A DNA stretch of 64,000 bases from Synechococcus sp. CS-1325 (GCA_025128135.1 JAHLYW010000046.1:1-64000), one strand, 5' to 3'; shown: positions 8,968-18,258, counted from the stretch's first letter. Notes: generated by a model not told the origin, from the letters alone. Translations and numbers: made by a program.

Positions 8968-9414
8968 TCAGCGATTGAGGCGCTGCATCTGCCAGGTGAC
9001 CAGGGTGCCAAGCGGGCTCCAGAGCAGGAAGGGCACCAGCAGCAAGGCCGCCACCGGTGAGAGGGAGGCCACCAGGATGGTGAGCACCACCCCCCAGACC
9101 CAGCCGGCAAAGCCGATCGCCGTGCCGGCGGTGAGCGAACGGGTCCGGCAGATCAGCCAGGTGTAGCTCTGGACAAGCACGAGCAGCAGCAGGTAGCCCG
9201 CCATCGCCCCCCAGCCGCTGCCGGCCTGCCAGCTCAGCAGGGCCGAGGCGTAGAAACAGCCGTAGATCACCAGCCAGATCAGCGGGATCCAGCGCTCGAA
9301 GGTGAGCCAGGCGGGCCGGCGCAGCCGCAGAAACCACTGAAAATCAGCGCGGCTCGGGTTGAGCGCCAGACTGACTCCGACCTGGACGACCAACAGAACC
9401 AGCCAGGCGGGCAT
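8968..9414 (-). CDS. TspO/MBR-family membrane protein
   Basis: A 148-residue protein from the ATG at 9414 (MPAWLVLLVVQ), with five hydrophobic segments and many tryptophans: WFLRLRRPAWLTFERWIPLIW, LLSWQAGSGW, SYTWLICRTRS and WSPLGTLVTWQMQRLN. This matches the five-helix TspO/tryptophan-rich sensory protein fold, whose members bind tetrapyrroles and respond to light or stress in photosynthetic bacteria. An upstream in-frame extension to 9498 is charged and lacks family character. Confidence 0.75.
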   Translation of the reverse strand: MPAWLVLLVVQVGVSLALNPSRADFQWFLRLRRPAWLTFERWIPLIWLVIYGCFYASALLSWQAGSGWGAMAGYLLLLVLVQSYTWLICRTRSLTAGTAIGFAGWVWGVVLTILVASLSPVAALLLVPFLLWSPLGTLVTWQMQRLNR

Positions 9415-9445
9415 CAGCTCAGTCTCCAGGCTGCAGGTTCGATGC

Positions 9446-10021
9446 TCAGACCCTAGCGATCGGCTGGTCCGGCGCCTGAAGCCAGAGGGCCAGGCCACCG
9501 CCCCGGCCCCGCGCCGCCAGCCAGCGGCCAGGGGGCTCGGAACCGGGGCCGGAGCCGGATGCGTCTCCAGCCAGCGTTTCGGTGGCGATCAGGGCGAAGA
9601 ACGGCAGGGCGCCGTGGCGCTGGCCGGGCCCGGTGGAGGCCGGCGGCCCGGCCAGGGGGCGATCCAGCCAAAGCCAGTCACCCAGCCGCAGCTGCAGCTG
9701 CTCGAAGCGAAAGATCAGCAGGGGCCGGCGACCCTCAAGCCAGGCCTGGCCCTGGAAGCTCAGCTCCAGGGCGCCCAGCTGAACCCGGTTGGTGATGCGC
9801 AGGGGGGCCAGCGGCGCTGCGGCCGCAGCGAGGATCAGGCGAGCCCCCAGGACCCGCAGCAGCGCTGAGCTGAGGGCGGCGGGCTGGCCGGCCCGGCGGG
9901 GCCAGGTCTGGGCCAGCACCCAGGTTCCGAGCAGCTGCTCCGCCCTGAGGCCACTGCCATCGCGGCGGCTGGTCCGCTCACGGTCCAGCAGCAGCTCGGC
10001 ATCGGGCAACGGGGATGGCAT
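9446..10021 (-). CDS. Hypothetical protein, possibly fibrillin/lipocalin-like
   Basis: A 191-residue protein from the ATG at 10021 (MPSPLPDAELL). It has a LLGTWVLAQTW start of domain and alternating hydrophobic strands (RITNRVQLGALELSFQGQ, LLIFRFEQLQLRLGDWLWL). The G-x-W motif and the ITNRVQLG..LxFxG strand pattern recall PAP/fibrillin domains, small lipid-associated beta-barrels of plastids and cyanobacteria. This is a structural resemblance only. The open frame extends upstream to 10138, without similarity. Confidence 0.55.
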   Translation of the reverse strand: MPSPLPDAELLLDRERTSRRDGSGLRAEQLLGTWVLAQTWPRRAGQPAALSSALLRVLGARLILAAAAAPLAPLRITNRVQLGALELSFQGQAWLEGRRPLLIFRFEQLQLRLGDWLWLDRPLAGPPASTGPGQRHGALPFFALIATETLAGDASGSGPGSEPPGRWLAARGRGGGLALWLQAPDQPIARV

Positions 10022-10125
10022 CGCAGTGGCCGTATCAGTGGATTCTGGGCCCTCGCCCGGTTCGCTCCGGCCTTGACCCCCGCCCCCAAAGATGGGAGGT
10101 TGATGGCAGCGACTGAAGCCCGGCC

Positions 10126-10272
10126 TTGACAAATCCACTCCAGGCCACTGCCTTGCTGGTTGCCGCCTTGGCCGTTCTGTTGCTGCCGATCCCGGGCTCT
10201 CAGGCCTGCGAAAGGCATCTCAACGGCCATCAGAACAGTTCCGAATCCCAGAGCGAAGGAAGCAACCGCTGA
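10126..10272 (+). CDS. Small predicted secreted peptide
   Basis: A 48-residue reading frame from a TTG start, too short for routine gene calls. It has a clear hydrophobic signal segment (TALLVAALAVLLLPIPG) followed by a short polar tail CERHLNGHQNSSESQSEG with a single Cys. The Cys right after the signal region, in a SQAC context, could be a lipobox-like or simply a free Cys. No strong ribosome-binding site is visible. It is supported by the sharp change from a signal-like to a polar segment, not by known homology. Confidence 0.4.
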   Translation: MTNPLQATALLVAALAVLLLPIPGSQACERHLNGHQNSSESQSEGSNR

Positions 10273-10358
10273 GGTCAGCCACCCGACATTGCGCTGTGTT
10301 CAGATCGCTGGCTTCCGTCCACTCGTTTGGGCATGGTTGAACACCTGGCATTTCCCCC

Positions 10359-10571
10359 ATGACCTGGAGCGAACTCGAACGGTTCGTCCTGGAGGCAGAA
10401 GCCGACCCGGTGATGCGCCGATCGCTGAAGCACTGCCGCTCTGAAACGGAACTGCTGCTGGCGGCACGGCGTCTGGGCTACCGGCTCAGCCGCGGCGACC
10501 TGATCGAGGCCCGTGAGGAGCACCGCCGCGAGCAGAAGCAACAGGGTTGCCAGGCCGGGATGCCAGCCTGA
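10359..10571 (+). CDS. Nif11 domain protein
   Basis: A 70-residue protein with the Nif11 signature: MTWSELERFVLEAEADPVMRRSLK, then LLLAARRLGYRLSRGDLIEA, ending in a charged helix rich in Glu, Arg and Gln. Nif11 domains occur in cyanobacterial proteins linked to nitrogen metabolism and as leader regions of nitrile-hydratase-like/Nif11 peptide precursors. Here there is no Cys/Ser/Thr-rich core behind a GG-type cleavage site (only one Cys, in QGCQAGMPA), so a peptide precursor is unlikely. It precedes the acyltransferase gene by 38 nt. Confidence 0.7.
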   Translation: MTWSELERFVLEAEADPVMRRSLKHCRSETELLLAARRLGYRLSRGDLIEAREEHRREQKQQGCQAGMPA

Positions 10572-10609
10572 ACGCTGCCCACCAGGCCTGCGTCGGCTTG
10601 CTGCATCCC

Positions 10610-11440
10610 ATGCCCAGTGGCTCAGCGCCCGACCGTGATCCAGGTGGGCTCCGCGATCCCCTGTTCATCAGGGAACTGATGCCCATCTGGGGGTGGCTGC
10701 ACCGGCACTACTTCCGGGTTCACACGAGTGGCTGGGAGCATGTGCCAGGCCAGGGGCCGATGCTGCTGGTCGGCTCCCACAACGGCGGCCTGGCCACTCC
10801 GGACCTGCCGATGTTTCTCTACGACTGGTTCCGGCGTTTCGGCTACCAGCGCGAGGTCTATGGCCTCACCCACGCCAAGGTCTGGCAGACCCATGCCCCG
10901 ATGGCCCGCCTGGCGGCCCGGGTGGGGGCGATTCCCTTCTATCCCCGCAACGCCCTCGCCGTTCTGGAGAAGGGACACAGCGTTCTCGTCTATCCCGGTG
11001 GCGGCAACGATGCGTTCCGCCCCCACCGGGCGCGGGGCCAGATCCATTTCGGCGGGCGCACCGGCTTCATCCGGCTGGCCCTCTGGCATTCCCTGCCGAT
11101 CATTCCACTGATCTCCTGGGGCAGCCACGACACCCTGATCGTGCTGGAGGATTGCTATCGCCAGGTGGAGCGGTTGCACCGGCTGGGGATGCCCTGGCTG
11201 CTGGGAATCGATCCGGAAGTGTTTCCGATCTACCTCGGGCTTCCCTGGGGTCTGGCCCTCGGCCCCCTGCCGAACATTCCGCTGCCGGCCAGGATCCACA
11301 CCCGCGTCTGCGCACCGATTCAGTTCGAGCGCACCGGTTACGCCGCCAGCCGCGACCGGGGGTATGTGCAGGCCTGCTATCAGCAGGTGGTCGTGGCGAT
11401 GCAGGCCGAGCTCGACAACCTCGCTGACCAGGCTGCTTAA
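10610..11440 (+). CDS. Lysophospholipid acyltransferase family protein
   Basis: A 276-residue protein from the ATG at 10610; a TTG at 10547 would add 21 residues and overlap the Nif11 gene. The PlsC-like core is visible: PMLLVGSHNGGLATPDLPMF (His-containing block I), VGAIPFYPRN, then VLVYPGGGNDAFRP (glycine-rich acceptor block) and LPIIPLISWGSHDT. The H...D spacing is longer than the usual HX4D, as in MGAT/DGAT-like members of the LPLAT superfamily. It probably acylates a glycerolipid at the membrane. Convergent with cobL, overlapping by 4 nt. Confidence 0.78.
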   Translation: MPSGSAPDRDPGGLRDPLFIRELMPIWGWLHRHYFRVHTSGWEHVPGQGPMLLVGSHNGGLATPDLPMFLYDWFRRFGYQREVYGLTHAKVWQTHAPMARLAARVGAIPFYPRNALAVLEKGHSVLVYPGGGNDAFRPHRARGQIHFGGRTGFIRLALWHSLPIIPLISWGSHDTLIVLEDCYRQVERLHRLGMPWLLGIDPEVFPIYLGLPWGLALGPLPNIPLPARIHTRVCAPIQFERTGYAASRDRGYVQACYQQVVVAMQAELDNLADQAA

Positions 11441-12732
11441 CGGCGCCCCTTGAGCACCAGCACCGGGTTGAGCGGCGCCAGCCGGGTGCCATCGGCCAGG
11501 GCTGCGCCCCGCCAGGCCTGCAGCTGAACCACCCTCACCTCCAGGCCGGCGTGCTCCAGCTCCTGGCGCAATCTAGCCAGGGCCTCCACCGTGGCCAGGG
11601 GCATCACCACCACGCCCCCCGGACGCAGCCGGGCCAGCACGGCCTGCAGCAGCGCCAGCCGCTGCCGCCCACCACCACCGATCAGCACCCGGTCGGGGTC
11701 GGGCAGCGACAACTCCCGGCCGGCTGAGCCAGCACCGATCAGATCGAGGGCCTCCGCTTCCAGCACCGCCGCCGGCTGCACCCCCAGCCGTGCGGCATTG
11801 GCGGCGATCAGGGCGGCCGAACCGCCGCGTCGCTCCACCGCCCAGAGCTCCAGCCCCGGCCGCAGCCGCAACGCCTCCAGCCCGACCGAGCCCACGCCGG
11901 CCCCCAGATCCCAGAGCACGCCGCGCTCCGGCAGCTCCAGATCAGCCAGCAGCTGGATCCGCACCTCCCGCTTGGTCATCAACCCGGGGCGATCGTCGTG
12001 CTGCACGAACAGGCCGTCCTCGAGGCCGAACAACGGCAGACCGGCCGGAGCCGTGGGCACCGGCGGCTCGGCGATCAGCAGCACCAGGTGGAGTGGGTCG
12101 AGGTCGGGGGGCAACGGGGCGGCGGGGGCCAGCCGCTGCACCCGCTCGGCCGGATGGCCGAGCCGTTCACACAGCCAGAAGCCATAGGCCGGCTCCAGCC
12201 CCGAGGCCCGCAGAATCCGACGCACCGTCTCGGCGCCGCCGCGGCCGGGATCGGTGAGCACCGCCAGGGCAGCCGGCCGTTCCTGCAGCCGGCGGGCCAG
12301 CGGCTCAGGCTCGCGGCCGTGCAGGCTGATCCAGCTGGCGTCCTGCCAGGGGCGGCCGAGCCGGGCGAAGGCCAGCTGCAGGGAGCTGGGGGCAGGATGA
12401 AAGCGCAGCTGGTCGGCGGGCAGATGCTGCAGCAGCAGCCGGCCGATGCCGAACCAGAGCGGATCGCCGCTGGCCAGCAGCACGGTGGCCCGGCCGGCGG
12501 CCAGCGCAGCCCGCAGCGCCGGCATCAGCTGCTCGGGCCGGTCACTGCTGAGCACCTGCACAGGCGGGCTGCCGGCTGATTGCTGCCGCTCCTGCCGCTC
12601 AGCCAACCAGGGCTCCAGTTCCACCAGCAGGCGGGAGGGTGCCGCCACCAGCCGCGCCCGCCGCAGCAGGGCCAGCGCCGCCGGCGGCAGGGCGCTGAGG
12701 CCGGCGGCATCGGTGCCGATCACATCGATCAT
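11437..12732 (-). CDS. cobL: Precorrin-6Y C5,15-methyltransferase (CbiE/CbiT fusion)
   Basis: A 431-residue fusion. The N-terminal CbiE-like methyltransferase starts MIDVIGTDAAGLSALPP (ATG at 12732) and contains LLASGDPLWFGIG, the family's SAM/substrate loop. The C-terminal CbiT-like domain begins about residue 250 with TKREVRIQLLADLEL and has the SAM loop LWDLGAGVGSVGLEALRL and DRVLIGGGG. It methylates C5 and C15 and decarboxylates the C12 acetate in the cobalamin (pseudocobalamin in this group) pathway. No cobalamin riboswitch was seen upstream. The open frame continues upstream to 12960 but overlaps the divergent gene at 12806. Confidence 0.92.
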   Translation of the reverse strand: MIDVIGTDAAGLSALPPAALALLRRARLVAAPSRLLVELEPWLAERQERQQSAGSPPVQVLSSDRPEQLMPALRAALAAGRATVLLASGDPLWFGIGRLLLQHLPADQLRFHPAPSSLQLAFARLGRPWQDASWISLHGREPEPLARRLQERPAALAVLTDPGRGGAETVRRILRASGLEPAYGFWLCERLGHPAERVQRLAPAAPLPPDLDPLHLVLLIAEPPVPTAPAGLPLFGLEDGLFVQHDDRPGLMTKREVRIQLLADLELPERGVLWDLGAGVGSVGLEALRLRPGLELWAVERRGGSAALIAANAARLGVQPAAVLEAEALDLIGAGSAGRELSLPDPDRVLIGGGGRQRLALLQAVLARLRPGGVVVMPLATVEALARLRQELEHAGLEVRVVQLQAWRGAALADGTRLAPLNPVLVLKGRR

Positions 12733-12805
12733 CCCTTCCTCATCGCTTTCTCGCGGCAGCTGCCAGCGACAGCCTGGCCATGATGCACACCCGTCACCGA
12801 CCGCC

Positions 12806-13051
12806 ATGGCCGATTCCAGCCATTCCGCCGAGCGCCGCCGGCGCATCCATGACCTGGTGCTCGGCCTGCTGGCCCGCCAGGGCGAGCTCGAACTGCTCGC
12901 CGGGGACGGGGCCGGCATCGGCGGGGTGGATGGGGATCCGGCGCTGTGGCTGGAGCGCAACCGCCGCGTTGTGCAGCGCTATCAGGCGCTGGTGCGCTCG
13001 GCCATCACCCTCGATGCGCTGATCGACCAGGAAGTGGGTCGTCACCCGTGA
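12806..13051 (+). CDS. Conserved-looking small hypothetical protein
   Basis: An 81-residue, mostly helical charged protein (ERRRRIHDLVLGLLARQGELELL ... LWLERNRRVVQRYQALVRSAITLDALIDQEVGRH) starting at ATG 12806. The amphipathic helices suggest a small coiled or bundle protein. I recognise no named family. It is divergent from cobL (73 nt between starts) and lies 65 nt before the GH116 gene. Confidence 0.55.
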   Translation: MADSSHSAERRRRIHDLVLGLLARQGELELLAGDGAGIGGVDGDPALWLERNRRVVQRYQALVRSAITLDALIDQEVGRHP

Positions 13052-13116
13052 GACCAGCCGCCCGTTCGCTGCTGAGCCAACGGCTCTGACAAGCTGGCCC
13101 CAGCTTTCGAGTCCAG

Positions 13117-15618
13117 ATGGCGCCCTTCGGCCTCTCCGCTCTCCAGAATCTGCGGCGCGGCGGCCGGAAACGCTGGCAGGCGCCGCCAGCCAGCTGGCAG
13201 CGGCCATTCGGCCTCGGCTGGGAGGCGCCCTACACGGTGCGCTACGCCAGCAACCTCGATGACGGCCCGAACCACGGCCTGCCGCTGGGTGGTTTCGGCG
13301 CCGGCTGCCTCGGCCGCGCTCCGGATGGCAGCTTCAACCTCTGGCATCTCGATGGCGGCGAGCACTGGTTCGGCGCCGTGCCCGACTGCCAGTTCGCCCT
13401 GTTCGAGAACGACGGCAAGACCCAGCGGGCCTTTGCCCTGGCCACCGAACCGCAGCGGGACGACTCCCGCCCAGAAGCGGACACCCCCCCACTGGCCGCC
13501 TGGCAGTGGTATCCGGCCAGCACCACCGAGCGGGTCACCGGCACCTACGCCGCCCGCTACCCGCTCAGCTGGTTCCAGCACAGCGATGTGTTCCAGGCCG
13601 GGGTGAACTGCGAGGCATTCAGCCCGATCCTGCCGGGCGACTACCAGCGCAGCAGCTATCCGGTCGCGGTGTTCCGCTGGCAGCTCAGCAACCCCACCGA
13701 TGCTCCCCTCGATCTCTCGCTGCTGGTGAGCTGGCGCAACACGGTCGGCTGGTTCACAAACACCGATCCCAGCGCCGCCGTCAGCTTCCGCGACGATGGC
13801 AGCCCCGAGCACAACTACCGGCCGGCGATCGGTCGGGGGCGGGGCCAGCGCAACCGCTGGATCGATGCCCCCGGTCTGTGCGGCGTGCTGCTGGAGGGGG
13901 CAGCCAGCCAGCCGATCGCCGAGGGGGAGGGTCAGTGGTGCCTGGCGGTGCCCGACCAGCTCGATGGGGTGGAGGTGCTGCGCTGCAGCCGCTGGGATCC
14001 CAGCGGTGATGGCGGCGAGATCTGGGAGGCGTTCCGCCGCGACGGCTCGATCCCCAGCAGCAACAACGACCGCCGCAGCACCGGCAGCGAGCAGGCCAGC
14101 GCCGCGATCGCCCTGCGGCTGCGGCTGGAGCCGGGGGCGGCGATCGAGTTGCCGGTGGTGATCAGCTGGGACCTGCCCGTCACCGCCTTCGCCACCGGCA
14201 GCTCCGCCCGGCGCCGCTACACCGATTTCTTCGGCGACAGTGGCGGCAATGCCGCCGCCATCGCCGCTGAAGCCCTGCGCGACTGGCGCGACTGGCGCCA
14301 GGCGATCGACACCTGGCAGGCACCGGTGCTGGAGCGCAGCGACCTGCCGGAACCCCTGCGCATGGCGCTGTTCAACGAGCTCTACGACCTGGCCAGCGGC
14401 GGCAGCCTCTGGACCGCCGCCACGTCCACCGACCCGGTCGGGCGGTTCGGGGTGCTCGAGTGCCTCGACTACGCCTGGTACGAAAGCCTCGACGTACGTC
14501 TCTACGGCTCCTTCGCCCTGCTGCAGCTCTGGCCCGAACTCGACAAGGCCGTGCTGCGCAGCTTCGCAAGGGCGATACCCAGCGCCGATCCCACGCCGCG
14601 GCCGATCGGCTGGTATTTCACCCAGGGCAAGGGCCGGGTGGAAGCGCCCCGCAAAGTCGCCGGTGCCACCCCCCACGACCTCGGCGCCCCCAACGAGCGC
14701 CCCTTTGATGCCACCAACTACACCGCCTACCAGGATTGCAACCTCTGGAAAGACCTGGCCTCCGACTTCGTGCTGCAGGTGTGGCGGAGTTTCAGGCTCG
14801 CCCCCACCGGCGAAGACCTGCGCTTTCTGGCCGACTGCTGGCCGGCGACGGTGGAAGCACTGCGCCACCTCAAGCAGTTTGATGTCAACGATGACGGCCT
14901 GCCGGACAACGGTGGCGCACCCGATCAGACCTTCGATGACTGGCCGCTGCAGGGGGTGAGCGCCTACTGCGGCGCCCTCTGGATCGCCGCCCTGGAGGCG
15001 GCCCTGGCCATGGGCCAGCGCCTGCAGCTCGAGCTGGGCCTCGACACCGCGGCAGTGCAGCGGGAATTCGGCGGCTGGCTGGAGCAGTCGCGCGCCCACT
15101 TCGATGCGTTGCTCTGGAACGGGGAGTACTACAACATCGATGCCGGCAGCGGCACGCCGGTGGTGATGGCCGATCAGCTCTGCGGCGACTTCTACGCCCG
15201 GCTGCTGGGCTTACCGCCGGTGGTGGCCGACGAGCGGGCCCGCTCGGCGCTGGCGGCGATCCGGGAAGCCTGCTTCGAGCGCTTCGAGGGCGGGCGTCTG
15301 GGCGTGGCCAACGGCCTGCGCCGCGACGGCACACCGCTGGATCCGAACGGCACCCATCCCCTGGAGGTGTGGACCGGCATCAACTTCGGCCTGGCGGCCT
15401 ATTACCGCCTGATGGGAGAAACGGCCACGGCCCTGGCGATCACAGGCGCCGTGGTGGAGCAGGTGTACAGCGGCGGGCTGCAGTTCCGCACCCCCGAAGC
15501 GATCACGGCGGTGGGCACCTTCCGCGCCTGTCACTACCTGCGGGCGATGGCGATCTGGGCCCTCTGGGCCACCCACACCGGCTGGGCGCCGATCCCGGGG
15601 GCGGCGCGGGAAGCGTGA
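13117..15618 (+). CDS. GH116 family glycosyl hydrolase (glucosylceramidase-like)
   Basis: An 833-residue protein in the GH116 (DUF608) layout: an N-terminal beta-sandwich (GLPLGGFGAGCLGRAPDGSF, SYPVAVFRWQLSNPT) and a C-terminal (alpha/alpha)6 catalytic domain from about residue 390. The block ECLDYAWYESLDVRLYGSF holds the likely nucleophile Glu, and NDDGLPDNGGAPDQTFDDW the likely acid/base Asp, by analogy with characterised family members. These enzymes cleave beta-glucosides or beta-xylosides. No signal peptide, so probably cytoplasmic. The stop overlaps the GTG of the next gene (GTGA). First in a run of coupled genes. Confidence 0.88.
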   Translation: MAPFGLSALQNLRRGGRKRWQAPPASWQRPFGLGWEAPYTVRYASNLDDGPNHGLPLGGFGAGCLGRAPDGSFNLWHLDGGEHWFGAVPDCQFALFENDGKTQRAFALATEPQRDDSRPEADTPPLAAWQWYPASTTERVTGTYAARYPLSWFQHSDVFQAGVNCEAFSPILPGDYQRSSYPVAVFRWQLSNPTDAPLDLSLLVSWRNTVGWFTNTDPSAAVSFRDDGSPEHNYRPAIGRGRGQRNRWIDAPGLCGVLLEGAASQPIAEGEGQWCLAVPDQLDGVEVLRCSRWDPSGDGGEIWEAFRRDGSIPSSNNDRRSTGSEQASAAIALRLRLEPGAAIELPVVISWDLPVTAFATGSSARRRYTDFFGDSGGNAAAIAAEALRDWRDWRQAIDTWQAPVLERSDLPEPLRMALFNELYDLASGGSLWTAATSTDPVGRFGVLECLDYAWYESLDVRLYGSFALLQLWPELDKAVLRSFARAIPSADPTPRPIGWYFTQGKGRVEAPRKVAGATPHDLGAPNERPFDATNYTAYQDCNLWKDLASDFVLQVWRSFRLAPTGEDLRFLADCWPATVEALRHLKQFDVNDDGLPDNGGAPDQTFDDWPLQGVSAYCGALWIAALEAALAMGQRLQLELGLDTAAVQREFGGWLEQSRAHFDALLWNGEYYNIDAGSGTPVVMADQLCGDFYARLLGLPPVVADERARSALAAIREACFERFEGGRLGVANGLRRDGTPLDPNGTHPLEVWTGINFGLAAYYRLMGETATALAITGAVVEQVYSGGLQFRTPEAITAVGTFRACHYLRAMAIWALWATHTGWAPIPGAAREA

Positions 15619-16142
15619 GCGCCCCTTTGCGGCCGGGCCCGTGGCGAACCCTGCTGGTGGCCCTGCTGCTGAGCGGCCTCAGCCTGCTGCTCGCACCCGG
15701 CGGCGCCCTGGCGATCGGCCCGCTCGCCCAGCTGCACGGGCACCTGGATGCCAATGGCACCCCGGTGCTGCGCAGCCTCGAAAGCCTCCGCGACCTCGAC
15801 GACCAGAGCTGGCAGCTGGTGGCCTACCGCGCAGGCGGGCCAGGCGGATCCCTGCGGCTGCGGATCGTGGGCTATCCGGGCAAGGTGCGGCTCGATCACC
15901 CCACCCCCCTGCAGGTGAGCTCCGGCCCCTTCCAGTGGAACCTGGAAGACATCACCCTGGCCAGTGAGGCCCTCGCCGGCGATGGCCGCTCCGCCGCCGC
16001 CGAGTTCGATCTCGCGCCCCTGCTCGCCGACCTGAGCCAGGATCGCCCCCTGCGCCTGCGGCTGAAGGGAGTGTTCAGTGAGCTGCCGGTGCCGCCCTAT
16101 GTGGTGGGGGAATGGCGGCAGCTGGGAGAGGCGCCGGCGTGA
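15615..16142 (+). CDS. DUF3122 domain protein, exported
   Basis: A 175-residue protein with a GTG start in a GTGA overlap with the GH116 stop. Residues 9-34 form a signal or anchor segment (RTLLVALLLSGLSLLLAPGGALA). The mature part shows the DUF3122 pattern: LRSLESLRDLDDQSWQLVAY, LRLRIVGYPGKVRLDHPTPL, and EW near the C-terminus (VVGEWRQLG). The family is largely cyanobacterial, function unknown, probably lumenal or periplasmic. Confidence 0.8.
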   Translation: MSAPLRPGPWRTLLVALLLSGLSLLLAPGGALAIGPLAQLHGHLDANGTPVLRSLESLRDLDDQSWQLVAYRAGGPGGSLRLRIVGYPGKVRLDHPTPLQVSSGPFQWNLEDITLASEALAGDGRSAAAEFDLAPLLADLSQDRPLRLRLKGVFSELPVPPYVVGEWRQLGEAPA

Positions 16143-17230
16143 ATGAGCCCTGGCAGCGCTGGATGGACCGTGCCCTCCAGCTGGCGGCGCTCGGTGACGG
16201 CCGCACCAGCCCCAATCCGCTGGTGGGGGCGGTGGTGCTGGCTGCAGACGGGACGCTGGTGGGGGAGGGCTTTCACGCCCGCGCCGGTGGACCCCACGCC
16301 GAAGTGGGCGCCCTGGCCCAGGCTGGCCCGAGTGCCCGGGGCGGCACCCTGATCGTCACGCTTGAACCCTGCTGCCACTTCGGCCGCACGCCGCCCTGCA
16401 GCGAGGCCGTGATCGCCACCGGTATCGCCCGGGTGGTGGTGGCGATGGCCGATCCCGACCCCCGCGTTGCCGGTGGCGGCATGGCGCGGCTGCGGGCGGC
16501 GGGGATCGAGGTGATCGATGGTGTGCGGGAAACAGAAGCGCTGCGGCTGAACGCCGCCTTCTGCCACCGGCTGCACACCGGCCGGCCGCTGGGCCTGCTC
16601 AAGTGGGCGATGAGCCTCGATGGCCGCACGGCGCTGCCGAATGGCCACAGCCAGTGGATCAGCGGCCCTGAAGCACGCCGCTGGGTGCACCGGCTCCGGG
16701 CCCGTTGCGATGCGGTGATCGTGGGCGGTGGCACCCTGCGCGCCGACGATCCACTGCTGACCAGCCGCGGCCAGCGCTCGCCCGAACCGTTGCGGGTGGT
16801 GCTGAGCCGAACCCTGCAGCTTCCCCGCCACGCCCAGCTCTGGGACCAGACCCAGGCAGCCACCCTGGTGGTCCACGGTCCGGGCGCCGACGCCGCCACC
16901 GCTCTGTTCCTTGATCAGGCGGGCATCGAGCGGCTGGAGCTGGCGGAATCCGAACCGGCGGCGCTGCTCCGGGCACTGGCGGAACGGGGCTGCAACCGGG
17001 TGCTGTGGGAATGCGGGCCAGCCCTGGCGGCGGCGGCGCTGCGTCAGGGCTGTGTGCAGCAGCTGGCCGCGGTGATCGCGCCGATCCTGCTGGGCGGCGA
17101 GCCGGCCCGCACACCGCTCGGTCAGCTCGGCCTCACCAGTGTCGAGGCGGCACCAGCCTGGCAAGGCGGCCGGCGCCGCTGGCTGGGCCCCGACCTGCTC
17201 TGGGAGCTGGAAGCGGGGCAGTCGCCATGA
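16139..17230 (+). CDS. ribD: Riboflavin biosynthesis deaminase/reductase
   Basis: A 363-residue bifunctional enzyme, GTG start overlapping the DUF3122 stop by 4 nt. The N-terminal CMP/dCMP-deaminase-type domain has SPNPLVGAVV, the zinc ligand/proton shuttle GGPHAEVGAL and EPCCHFGRTPPC. The C-terminal reductase domain begins around residue 150 with GLLKWAMSLDGRTA and contains VGGGTLRADDPLLT and LWECGPALAAAAL. It carries out the deamination and side-chain reduction of the pyrimidine intermediate. No FMN riboswitch is seen; translation is probably coupled to upstream genes. Confidence 0.94.
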   Translation: MNEPWQRWMDRALQLAALGDGRTSPNPLVGAVVLAADGTLVGEGFHARAGGPHAEVGALAQAGPSARGGTLIVTLEPCCHFGRTPPCSEAVIATGIARVVVAMADPDPRVAGGGMARLRAAGIEVIDGVRETEALRLNAAFCHRLHTGRPLGLLKWAMSLDGRTALPNGHSQWISGPEARRWVHRLRARCDAVIVGGGTLRADDPLLTSRGQRSPEPLRVVLSRTLQLPRHAQLWDQTQAATLVVHGPGADAATALFLDQAGIERLELAESEPAALLRALAERGCNRVLWECGPALAAAALRQGCVQQLAAVIAPILLGGEPARTPLGQLGLTSVEAAPAWQGGRRRWLGPDLLWELEAGQSP

Positions 17231-18258
17231 CCACATTGCTCGCGGCGCTGGAGATCCCGCTGCTGGGAGTCCTGCTGGCGGCAGGGCTGTGGCTGGTCCT
17301 GGAACTGCTGGGCAGGCGGCTGGCGCCGGGCTCGCTCGGCCGTGCCCTGCTGCTGCGCAGCCGGATCAGCCTCTGCCTCACGGTGGTCGCCACCAGCCTC
17401 GCCTGGTGGCTGGCCGGCCGGCCCGGTCCGATTCCGTTTTCCCTGCCGCTCAGCCGCACCGACCTGCGCGATGGCGTGATCAGCCTCGGCCTGATCTGGA
17501 CGCTGCTGCGCTGCAAGGCGGAGCTGCTGGGCAAGGCCGAGCGCTACTCCGAGCAGTTGTTCCCCTCCCTGCCGGTCCGGGATCGGCTCTTTCTGTTCGA
17601 TGTGGCCGACAAGCTGATCGGCTCATCGGTGCTGATCCTGATCGCCCTGCTGATCCTGCGGCTGGTGGGGGCGCCCCTGGCGGTGCTGGCCACCACCGGC
17701 GGCTTCGGTGCGGCGGCCCTGGGTTTCGGCGCCAAGACGATCGTGGAGAACGCTCTGAGCGGGATCAGCCTCTACATCAACCGTCCCTTCGTGGTGGGCG
17801 ACCTGATCCAGATCCCGGATGAGCAGCTCACCGGCACCGTCGAGCAGATCGGCTGGTATTACACCTGCCTGCGCGACCTGGAGCGACAGCCGATCTTCAT
17901 CCCCAACGGCCTGTTCACGGTGAAGCCGGTGATCAACAGCGGCCGGATCGACAGTCGCCGGGTGTGGATCGAATTCAGCCTTCGCCACCAGGACCGCGAG
18001 GCCATCGAGCCGATCGTGACGGTGCTGCGCCAGGCCCTGGCGGCCGACGCCGGCATCGACCAGAGCAAACCGCAGGGGGTTCACTTCGTGGGCTACGGCG
18101 ATGCGGGGCTCGATCTGCGCCTGCTCTGCTTTTCGGCCAGCAGCGAACTGCCGCTCGCCTGGGATCTGAAGCAACGTCTTCTGCTCGCGATCGGCAAGGT
18201 GGTGGAGGACCACCAGGCCAGGATGCCGATCCAGCATTCCTCGCCCGGGGAGGTCTGA
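17227..18258 (+). CDS. Small-conductance mechanosensitive channel (MscS family)
   Basis: A 343-residue membrane protein; ATG in an ATGA overlap with ribD. About four N-terminal hydrophobic segments lead to the pore helix and MscS core (VLATTGGFGAAALGFGAKTIVENALSG), then the beta domain RPFVVGDLIQIPD and the segment GTVEQIGWYYTCLR...PIFIPNGLF. MscS channels release solutes on hypo-osmotic shock. Second of two MscS-like genes in this window; the other is at 36472. Confidence 0.9.
   Translation: MTTLLAALEIPLLGVLLAAGLWLVLELLGRRLAPGSLGRALLLRSRISLCLTVVATSLAWWLAGRPGPIPFSLPLSRTDLRDGVISLGLIWTLLRCKAELLGKAERYSEQLFPSLPVRDRLFLFDVADKLIGSSVLILIALLILRLVGAPLAVLATTGGFGAAALGFGAKTIVENALSGISLYINRPFVVGDLIQIPDEQLTGTVEQIGWYYTCLRDLERQPIFIPNGLFTVKPVINSGRIDSRRVWIEFSLRHQDREAIEPIVTVLRQALAADAGIDQSKPQGVHFVGYGDAGLDLRLLCFSASSELPLAWDLKQRLLLAIGKVVEDHQARMPIQHSSPGEV

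Noticed and set aside
10359..10571. Nif11 protein as a RiPP precursor
   Set aside because: No core peptide rich in Cys/Ser/Thr after a Gly-Gly site and no lanthionine synthetase nearby.
13042..15099. A 685-codon frame on the minus strand
   Set aside because: It is antisense to the GH116 gene, is Gly/Ala/Val/His/Gln-rich as expected of a shadow frame in GC-rich DNA, and shows no family motif.
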